A stretch of 39,428 nucleotides of DNA. Source: Chlamydiia bacterium. Its GTDB lineage: Bacteria > Chlamydiota > Chlamydiia > Chlamydiales > GCA-2402025. The position numbers were made by a program, and so were the translations under genes. A model generated the notes under the pieces. It did not search any database. It was not told where the DNA came from and saw nothing but the letters and a program-made list of their open reading frames with translations. This document shows, piece after piece, positions 33,740 to 39,428 of the stretch (positions are counted from its first letter, which is position 1; every line of letters begins with the position of its first letter). The stretch covers positions 1 to 39,428 of the forward strand of contig JAJACS010000016.1 in NCBI GenBank assembly GCA_022601395.1. Direction: 5' to 3'.

Positions 33740-34495
33740 ATGCTTAAGATAGAGGATCTTCATGTTGAAATTGAAGATAAAAAGATTTTAAAAGGACTTT
33801 CTCTTGAAGTGAAGCCAGGTGAGATCCATGCGATTATGGGACCAAACGGCGCGGGAAAATCTACCCTTGCTAAGGTTCTAGCAGGAGATCCAAGCTACGA
33901 GGTAGAAAGTGGCGACATTTCCTTTATGGGAAAAGACTTGCTTGATTTAGAGCCAGATGAAAGAGCGCACCTTGGGCTTTTCATGAGCTTTCAGTATCCG
34001 ATGGAGATTTCAGGGATCTCTAACTTTGAATTTATGATGGCAGCTAAAAATGCGCATCAAAAAGCTTGCGGGAAGGAAAGTCTTTCTGAAGAAGATTTTA
34101 AAAAGCTTCTTCTGGAAAAGATGGAACTTATGCAAGTGAGATCTGAGTTTTTAGAAAGAGATATCAATTCTGGATTTTCTGGTGGAGAGAAAAAGCGTAA
34201 CGAAATCTTGCAGATGAGCGTTTTAGATCCAAAATTAGCTATTTTGGATGAAACAGATTCGGGACTTGATATTGATGCGATGAGAGTTGTTGCTGATGGA
34301 ATTTCTAAATATCTATCAGAAGATAAAGCTGTGATCTTAATCACACACTATCAAAGGTTACTTGATTACGTAAAACCTGACTTTGTTCATGTTGCCATTG
34401 ATGGAAAGATTGTAAAGTCTGGAACGATAGAGCTTGCTTATCTCTTAGAAGAGAAAGGGTATGACTGGCTTATAAAAGAAACGGTAGAGGTATAG
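33740..34495 (+). CDS. sufC: Fe-S assembly ATPase SufC
   Basis: 251 residues. ABC-type ATPase of the SufBC2D complex; it is cytosolic, not a transporter. Walker A GPNGAGKST near 38, Q-loop SFQYP near 84, signature FSGGEKKRNEI near 152 (the SufC-specific form), Walker B LAILDETDSGLDIDA near 174, and switch His in LITHYQRLL. Stop of sufB and start of sufC are 2 bases apart; sufD starts 1 base after the sufC stop. Confidence 0.98.
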   Translation: MLKIEDLHVEIEDKKILKGLSLEVKPGEIHAIMGPNGAGKSTLAKVLAGDPSYEVESGDISFMGKDLLDLEPDERAHLGLFMSFQYPMEISGISNFEFMMAAKNAHQKACGKESLSEEDFKKLLLEKMELMQVRSEFLERDINSGFSGGEKKRNEILQMSVLDPKLAILDETDSGLDIDAMRVVADGISKYLSEDKAVILITHYQRLLDYVKPDFVHVAIDGKIVKSGTIELAYLLEEKGYDWLIKETVEV

Positions 34496-34496
34496 G

Positions 34497-35741
34497 ATGC
34501 TGCTCAAAAGTCTTAAAGAAAGCTTTGATAAAGAAGTGCATAAACTTGATCCAAGTATGCAGACAGCTTTTACGGCTTTTGAGAAAATGGGCCTTCCGTC
34601 AAAGAAATCAGATGCTTTTCGATATCTAGGGCTGAAAAATCTCTACGAGATGTCTTTTTCAAAAGCATCAAATATTCAAGAAGAAGAAAGCCCGGCAAAC
34701 ACACTTGTCTTTGTTGATGGCGTGTTGCAAAAATCAAAGCAGATTGAAAGTTCTATTGTAGTATCTACAATAAAAGATGCGATCAAGTCTCATGGAGCTC
34801 TGATTCGTTCACGTTTTTCAAGGTTTGTAAAAGCGGAAAAAGATCCTTTAGCTCTTTTAAATCATGCTCTTTTTTCAAGTGGTGGGTTTGTCTATATTCC
34901 ACCAGATTTGCAAATGAAAGAGCCTTTAAATATTGTTTTTAAGATCAAAGAAGAGCAGTCGTTGCATATCCCAAAACTTATGGTTTTTCTTGGAAAAGGT
35001 AGCTCTTTGCAGATCAATCTAAAAATCGTTTGCGAAAATGCATCGATGCAATTTTCTAACCGGTATATCGAGATCCATCAGGAAATGAATTCTGTTTGCA
35101 GCATGATCAACTATTTAGAAGAGTCTGAAAATCTTTATCACTTTGATTCCGTGAGGTCTTTTGTAAAAAGAGATGCTAAGTTCAATTACTTAAGCGTATC
35201 TGCAAACAGCCCAACGCAGAGGCAAAACTTAGAGGTTTCTCTTTTAGAAGAAGGTGCAGATACAAATATTAAAGGCCTTTGCTTTCTAGATGATAAAGCG
35301 GAGTCGCATGCTCATGTAACAGTGAAGCATTTAGAAGAGAGCTGCACATCGCATCAACATTTTAAATCGGTACAGCTTGGCTCTTCTAAAAGTAGTTTTG
35401 AAGGGAAAATTTTCGTGGATCAGAAAGCGCAGAAAACACTCGCATATCAGATGAGCTCTTCTCTTCTTCTGTCTGATAAAGCGCACACTTTTTGCAAGCC
35501 TAACTTAGAAATTTATGCGGATGATGTTAAAGCTTCTCATGGAGCAACAATCTCTCAGCTGAATGAAAATGAGCTTTTTTATCTTAAATCTAGAGGTTTG
35601 CCCTATAAAGATTGTTGTAATCTTTTAATAAAAGGGTTTTGCAAAGATATTCTAGATGATATAGTCGATCCTCTTATGATTGAAAGATTACTAAAAAAGA
35701 TCAGTATCTTCCTTGCCAATGAGGGACAGTTGAATGGTTGA
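34497..35741 (+). CDS. sufD: Fe-S cluster assembly protein SufD
   Basis: 414 residues, near the family norm. Lower conservation than SufB, but the same beta-helix plan: LNHALFSSGGFVYIPPDLQMKEPLNIVFKI near 120-150, a SKSSFEGKIFVDQKAQKTLAYQMSSSLLLSD block near 300-330, and the C-terminal family signature KASHGATISQLNENELFYLKSRG with the interface His. GAGG sits before the ATG. It overlaps sufS by 8 bp. Confidence 0.95.
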   Translation: MLLKSLKESFDKEVHKLDPSMQTAFTAFEKMGLPSKKSDAFRYLGLKNLYEMSFSKASNIQEEESPANTLVFVDGVLQKSKQIESSIVVSTIKDAIKSHGALIRSRFSRFVKAEKDPLALLNHALFSSGGFVYIPPDLQMKEPLNIVFKIKEEQSLHIPKLMVFLGKGSSLQINLKIVCENASMQFSNRYIEIHQEMNSVCSMINYLEESENLYHFDSVRSFVKRDAKFNYLSVSANSPTQRQNLEVSLLEEGADTNIKGLCFLDDKAESHAHVTVKHLEESCTSHQHFKSVQLGSSKSSFEGKIFVDQKAQKTLAYQMSSSLLLSDKAHTFCKPNLEIYADDVKASHGATISQLNENELFYLKSRGLPYKDCCNLLIKGFCKDILDDIVDPLMIERLLKKISIFLANEGQLNG

Positions 35742-36975
35742 TTTCCCAATCGATTTAATACGAAGTGACTTTCCGATACTTGCGAAAAAGTCAAAGGCTG
35801 GAAGACCTCTGATTTATTTTGATTCAGCATCGACGACGCTAAAGCCAAGAAGGGTAGTAGAGACGATTTCAAACTTTTATCTTTATGAGTATGGAACGGT
35901 CAATCGAGCGGTATATGAACTTGCTGCTAATGCTACTGAGTGTTACGCAAATGCTAGAGAGAAAGTACAAATTTTTATCAATGCTGCAAGTGAAGATGAA
36001 ATCATCTTTACAAGAGGCACTACGGATAGCATTAATTTGTTAGCGCATAGTTTTGCCAAAGCCTTTATAGAAGAAGGTGATGAGATCATCATCTCTGAGG
36101 TGGAGCACCACTCAAACATAGTTCCTTGGCAACTGCTTGCAGAAGAGAAAAAAATTGAGATTAAAATTGTCCCAGTAAATGATAGGGGAGAGTTCGATCT
36201 TAATGCTTATAGAAATCTTCTCACAGATAAAACAAAGCTTGTTTCTTGTGCTTATGTCACAAATACAACAGGCATTGAGTATCCTGTAAAAGAAATTATC
36301 TCACTCGCTCATCATACAAAAGCTAAAGTACTTCTTGATGCGGCGCAAGCTCCTGCTCATGTTAAGATTGATGTACAAGACCTTGATGTGGATTTTTTAG
36401 CTTTCTCTTCTCACAAAATGTATGGCCCCACAGGTATTGGTGTGCTGTACGGGAAGAAAGCTCTTCTTGAAGCGATGCCTCCAAGAGATGGCGGCGGAGA
36501 TATGATAGAAAGAGTGACGTTAGAAGAGTCTACTTTTCAAAAGCCCCCGCTTCGTTTTGAAGCAGGAACTCCTTTGATTGCGCAGGTGATAGGCCTTGGT
36601 GCTGCTGTTGATTACATCAATGAAATTGGTCTTCAAAAGATCAAAGCTCATGAAGAGACACTCATGTCAACTGCAAGAAAAGAGCTTTCAACAATAGAAG
36701 GTATTAGCTTTCTTGGCGCGCCAGAGAAAGGGGGAGCGATTCTTACGTTTGTGATTAAGGGTGTTCATTCTCTAGATCTTGGAACGATTCTTAATCTGAA
36801 AGGAGTTGCGATGAGGACAGGCCAGCTGTGTGCAGAACCCACAATGGATCGCTTTGGGATTTCAACAGCTACACGCATTTCGTTTGGGATCTATAATACA
36901 GTAGAAGAGGTAAAGCACTTTGCTTCACTTCTTAAAGAAGCTCTTCTTATGCTAAAGCCTCAGATGGCTTACTAG
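35734..36975 (+). CDS. sufS: Cysteine desulfurase SufS
   Basis: 413 residues, PLP enzyme of the type II desulfurase group. It supplies sulfur from cysteine as a persulfide. Motifs: YFDSASTTLKP at the N-terminus, SEVEHHSNIVPWQ near 124 (His stacking on PLP), SSHKMYGPTGIGVLYG near 226 (PLP-binding Lys), and RTGQLCAEPTMDR near 366 with the active Cys. No SufE, SufU or SufA gene is adjacent. Its stop codon shares CTAG (36972-36975) with the convergent porin gene, and no terminator lies between. Confidence 0.96.
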   Translation: MVDFPIDLIRSDFPILAKKSKAGRPLIYFDSASTTLKPRRVVETISNFYLYEYGTVNRAVYELAANATECYANAREKVQIFINAASEDEIIFTRGTTDSINLLAHSFAKAFIEEGDEIIISEVEHHSNIVPWQLLAEEKKIEIKIVPVNDRGEFDLNAYRNLLTDKTKLVSCAYVTNTTGIEYPVKEIISLAHHTKAKVLLDAAQAPAHVKIDVQDLDVDFLAFSSHKMYGPTGIGVLYGKKALLEAMPPRDGGGDMIERVTLEESTFQKPPLRFEAGTPLIAQVIGLGAAVDYINEIGLQKIKAHEETLMSTARKELSTIEGISFLGAPEKGGAILTFVIKGVHSLDLGTILNLKGVAMRTGQLCAEPTMDRFGISTATRISFGIYNTVEEVKHFASLLKEALLMLKPQMAY

Positions 36976-38042
36976 AAATCAAATCTCATCTTTAAGCTCA
37001 AGCCGTTAAATGATAAGTTCCCATTATTCCCTGAAGAACTAAGAAGCACTATATATCTGTTTTGGTCGAGGTAGATTTGCATCTCGTATCCAGCTTGTAT
37101 GCCAAGGTGGTATCTACGATTTTTGAAGAAAATGTCTGACTTAAATCCAAGCTGGAAATCAAATGCCGGTATAACGGTATAGAACTTGTCCCTTGTATTG
37201 ACAAAGGTGCTTTGCACGCCAGTTGCAACTGGTGTTAGAAAATCCTTTCTACTGCTGTTAAATCTTGAGCTAAGCCCAGCGATTAAAAAGTTTCCGAAGA
37301 GGCTGAAGTGTTTTGAAATCACCCAGTCTGTGTTCATGCCTCCCATAAGACCGATACCCCAGTAGTACTGATCAACTTTCATTAGAAGGTTTGCATCAAC
37401 AAGAAGATTGTTGTTTGTAGGAACGTTTATAAATGACACGTCATAATCCTGATCTATGTAAGTTCCTCTGATCCCGATGAAAGGCATTATAATGAGCTTG
37501 CTTCCGCTCATTAGGTATTTGCCGAGTTGTATGTCAAGATTGTTAAACGTTTGCTTGAATGTGGCTTTTGAGCTGTCTGATGAAAATGTAGAGTTGTCGC
37601 TTCTCATAACGCCTGCCATATTCCAAAGAGGAAAGAAGCCAGCTCCTGCGCTTTCTGTTTTATTGGTATGGATCCAGCTGTACTCGAAAAGAACTTGCCA
37701 GTTGTCGTGAGGTAAAATGGCTCCTAGTGCAACTTTAAACCCTGGGTCCCAGCTTGTTGAGATAGATTTTGTTGTGCCTCTTGTTGTAGCAGGTGATGCC
37801 AAGCTCCTCGAAACACCTGACCGTGCAAAACTTAAGCCATCTTGTTTCACCCCCCAGTAGAGAAAGTCTGCACTCATGAATATGTCGCATCCATTTCTTA
37901 CCATAGGACCGATCAGTTCATTTTGAGGGTAAGAGGGGTTGGGGGCTGGTGTTTCATTAATAGCGTCAGCGAGATGAAATTCTTCACCTGATAAAAAGCT
38001 GAAGCATAGTATAAATACAGCAACTAATTTATTTCTGATCAT
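36972..38042 (-). CDS. MOMP-like outer membrane porin, divergent subtype
   Basis: 356 residues. Signal peptide (MIRNKLVAVFILCFSFLSG), then a Pro/Asn-rich spacer in place of the YENxKGKVxTP block of the other two porins. The barrel blocks are shared: MSADFLYWGVKQDGLSFARSG near 55, DPGFKVALGAILPHDNWQVLFEYSWIH near 100, the YYWGIGLMGGMNTDWVISKHFSLFGN block near 230, and the terminal LSLKMRFDF. I see no ribosome site near the ATG; instead an extended palindrome (38048-38078) lies directly upstream. Confidence 0.82.
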   Translation of the reverse strand: MIRNKLVAVFILCFSFLSGEEFHLADAINETPAPNPSYPQNELIGPMVRNGCDIFMSADFLYWGVKQDGLSFARSGVSRSLASPATTRGTTKSISTSWDPGFKVALGAILPHDNWQVLFEYSWIHTNKTESAGAGFFPLWNMAGVMRSDNSTFSSDSSKATFKQTFNNLDIQLGKYLMSGSKLIIMPFIGIRGTYIDQDYDVSFINVPTNNNLLVDANLLMKVDQYYWGIGLMGGMNTDWVISKHFSLFGNFLIAGLSSRFNSSRKDFLTPVATGVQSTFVNTRDKFYTVIPAFDFQLGFKSDIFFKNRRYHLGIQAGYEMQIYLDQNRYIVLLSSSGNNGNLSFNGLSLKMRFDF

Positions 38043-38047
38043 TACTA

Positions 38048-38078
38048 TATAAGGGGTATAATTATATTATCCCTTATA
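38048..38078. repeat. Extended A/T-rich palindrome directly before a porin start codon
   Basis: TATAAGGG (38048-38055) pairs with CCCTTATA (38071-38078), and inside it ATAAT (58-62 of the same kilobase) pairs with ATTAT (66-70), with only a two-base offset. It ends 5 bases upstream of the ATG at 38042 (minus strand). It could be an operator or an mRNA hairpin that controls initiation. Confidence 0.5.
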
Positions 38079-38139
38079 TTCTATAAATAAAGTGAAATTA
38101 ATATTGGATCAATAGATTTTAAATTAAAGTGTGGTGTGG

Positions 38140-38175
38140 AAAAAGAAAAGCCCCTAAGGCAAAAAACCTTAGGGG
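38140..38175 (-). terminator. Rho-independent terminator of the porin gene 38190-39308
   Basis: 9-bp stem (38151-38159 with 38167-38175), 7-base loop; on the minus strand it is followed by CTTTTCTTTTT. It starts 14 bases after the stop codon. Confidence 0.88.
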
Positions 38176-38189
38176 TAAAAATGATTAGA

Positions 38190-39308
38190 TTAGAAATCGA
38201 ATCGAGCTTTGAAAGTTAAGCCTTGGAATGTAAGTGCGTGATTAGGATGGACTCCAGTAGCGTTATAGAATTGGATAAAGTCAATCCAGACCTGCTCTTC
38301 CCAACCAGCTTGTAGTCTTAAGCGGTAGTCGTTGTTGCTAAAGAAATAATCCCATCTTATACCAAGTTGCATATCCATAACATAGTTTACCTGGCGAAGG
38401 ACTTCCTTCATATCTGATACCTTTGTATTATCGAATGTGAAAAATCCAGTCTGGGTATCAACAGTGTCTAGGAAAAATTCCGTTGTTGTTTTGAACCTTC
38501 CCCATAAAGGAGAAAATGCCATGTTTCCGAACATGCTCCAGTTTCTAGAGAACATCCAAGACGTGTTAAGACCAGCTCTAATACCAATGCCCCAGTAGTC
38601 TTGTTTGGCGTGAGAAACAGAACTTCCTGTAACAACTGAAACATTTAAAAAGTCTGTCGAAGTAATACCACTGGTATGCGCAGACCTGCGTAGGGTTTGC
38701 CAAGCACCTTTTAAACCAAAGTGTGGTCTTAGAGTTAATTTTGGAGATACAAAGTAGGATCTTCCGAGTTCCCAATTGATGGTGTTATAAGAAAGTCTGA
38801 TTGTACGTTTTAGTGTGTTAAAAGCTGTAACAAGTCCTCTTGTAGCATAACTAGGTTCGTCCCTTCTTCTTAGGGTTTTGTCTGTGCCTGTAACATCATT
38901 TGACTTTGTATCTTTTGGTCTAAGCCAAGTGTACTCAAGTAGCGTGTCCCAGCCGTCATAGTTTAGATCAAGGCCTATAGCAACTTTAAATCCTGGATCT
39001 AAGCTGTTAAGAGCTTTTAGGTTTCCTGTTCGTTTAACGCCATTAGCTCTTGCATCTGCTGTTGTAAAATCTCTTACGAGGTCAGTAGCATCTTCTTTTC
39101 CAAAAGAGCTATACCAGTAGATAAAGTCAGCGGATAGAAAAAGATCAACACCGTTTTCTACTGCAGGTCCTGCATTAGGAGTGATTACTTTCCCTTTGAT
39201 GTTTTCATAAGTGTCATTGTAGTGTTTTGTTTCTTGCATCTCGCTAAATCCTAAACAACTCATTGTTGTTAGAACAATTGGAGTACATTTTCTTATTATC
39301 GATTTCAT
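38190..39308 (-). CDS. MOMP-like outer membrane porin
   Basis: 372 residues. The N-terminal signal peptide is less hydrophobic than usual (MKSIIRKCTPIVLTTMSCLGFS). Then YENIKGKVITPNAGPA near 33, LFLSADFIYWY near 55, DPGFKVAIG...YDGWD...YTWLRPK near 103-132, NWELGRSYFVSPKLTLRPHFGLKGAWQ near 173-199, and the terminal FKARFDF. It is the closest relative in the window of the porin at 153-1475, including the Tyr-Glu-Asn block. A GTGAGG ribosome site lies 4 bases before the ATG. Single-gene unit between two terminators. Confidence 0.87.
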   Translation of the reverse strand: MKSIIRKCTPIVLTTMSCLGFSEMQETKHYNDTYENIKGKVITPNAGPAVENGVDLFLSADFIYWYSSFGKEDATDLVRDFTTADARANGVKRTGNLKALNSLDPGFKVAIGLDLNYDGWDTLLEYTWLRPKDTKSNDVTGTDKTLRRRDEPSYATRGLVTAFNTLKRTIRLSYNTINWELGRSYFVSPKLTLRPHFGLKGAWQTLRRSAHTSGITSTDFLNVSVVTGSSVSHAKQDYWGIGIRAGLNTSWMFSRNWSMFGNMAFSPLWGRFKTTTEFFLDTVDTQTGFFTFDNTKVSDMKEVLRQVNYVMDMQLGIRWDYFFSNNDYRLRLQAGWEEQVWIDFIQFYNATGVHPNHALTFQGLTFKARFDF

Positions 39309-39360
39309 AAAACCTCACGTGTAAAGAAAAAACTACGTTAACAGATTGAAATAATAATGT

Positions 39361-39393
39361 AAAAAAAAAGCCTCAATTTTCATTGAGGCTTTT
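39361..39393 (-). terminator. Rho-independent terminator of the next porin gene
   Basis: 12-bp perfect stem (39366-39377 with 39382-39393), 4-base loop, then a T-run on the minus strand (A-run 39361-39369 on the plus strand). It lies about 25 bases after the stop codon of the gene that enters from the right edge. Confidence 0.88.
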
Positions 39394-39418
39394 AATAGTA
39401 ACAAACTGTGAGGTTCGA

Positions 39419-39428
39419 TTAGAAATCG
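39419..39428 (-). CDS. 3' end of another MOMP-like porin gene (partial)
   Basis: On the minus strand the last bases read Asp-Phe-stop with the same GATTTCTAA bases that end the porin at 38190-39308. A terminator follows at 39361-39393. This is inferred to be a further tandem member of the porin family. Only two codons are visible. Confidence 0.5.

Overview
The window looks like a piece of a Chlamydiota chromosome from a non-Chlamydiaceae ('environmental') lineage, possibly Simkaniaceae-like. Three things point there. The translation cluster rpsB-tsf-pyrH-frr sits next to mcsA-mcsB and close to a MOMP-like porin gene. A complete sufBCDS cluster lies near two more MOMP-like porins; as I recall it, Chlamydia has ompA between a rpsB-tsf-pyrH-frr-mcsAB block and a suf block. 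MOMP-like genes are multicopy here (three complete genes plus the last bases of one more at each window edge), which I recall as a trait of Simkania-type genomes. Genus or species cannot be fixed from the sequence alone.

Layout. 1-1536: end of a MOMP-like gene, terminator, complete MOMP-like porin, terminator. 1548-5099: tRNA-Gly, structured rpsB leader, rpsB-tsf-pyrH-frr, then tRNA-Glu and tRNA-Lys with their own promoter and terminator. 5132-8124 (minus): mcsA-mcsB and a Bcs1-type CDP-ribitol synthase fusion. 8355-9353: an exported Q/N/S/R/Y-rich disordered protein. 9411-11773 (minus): aldehyde dehydrogenase translationally coupled to a CPBP/CAAX-type membrane protease. 11826-15936: a laccase-domain protein, then rmlC-rmlD-rmlB-kdsB for dTDP-rhamnose and CMP-Kdo. 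15988-21138: two paralogous exported propeller-like proteins flanking, on the other strand, an exported tandem glycosyltransferase and an unknown exported protein. 21135-26323 (minus): RND adaptor, RND pump and a GT51 peptidoglycan transglycosylase. 26484-27674: an unrecognised effector-like protein. 27661-30036 (minus): a TolC-type outer membrane factor fused to an ABC-type substrate-binding domain. 30150-31972 (minus): three related small proteins with two nearly identical promoters. 32283-36975: sufBCDS. 36972-39308 (minus): two MOMP-like porins, terminators, and the edge of another.

How the genes relate. Most of the roughly 27 kb of accessory DNA between the translation block and the suf block concerns the cell envelope: nucleotide-sugar supply (CDP-ribitol, dTDP-rhamnose, CMP-Kdo), exported proteins, a glycan polymerase, a tripartite efflux system and porins. 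A second part consists of proteins with no recognised family (26484-27674 and the trio 30150-31972) that look lineage-specific and may be host-interaction factors. Four convergent gene pairs share their stop codons with no terminator between them, which is an unusual common thread of the accessory part.
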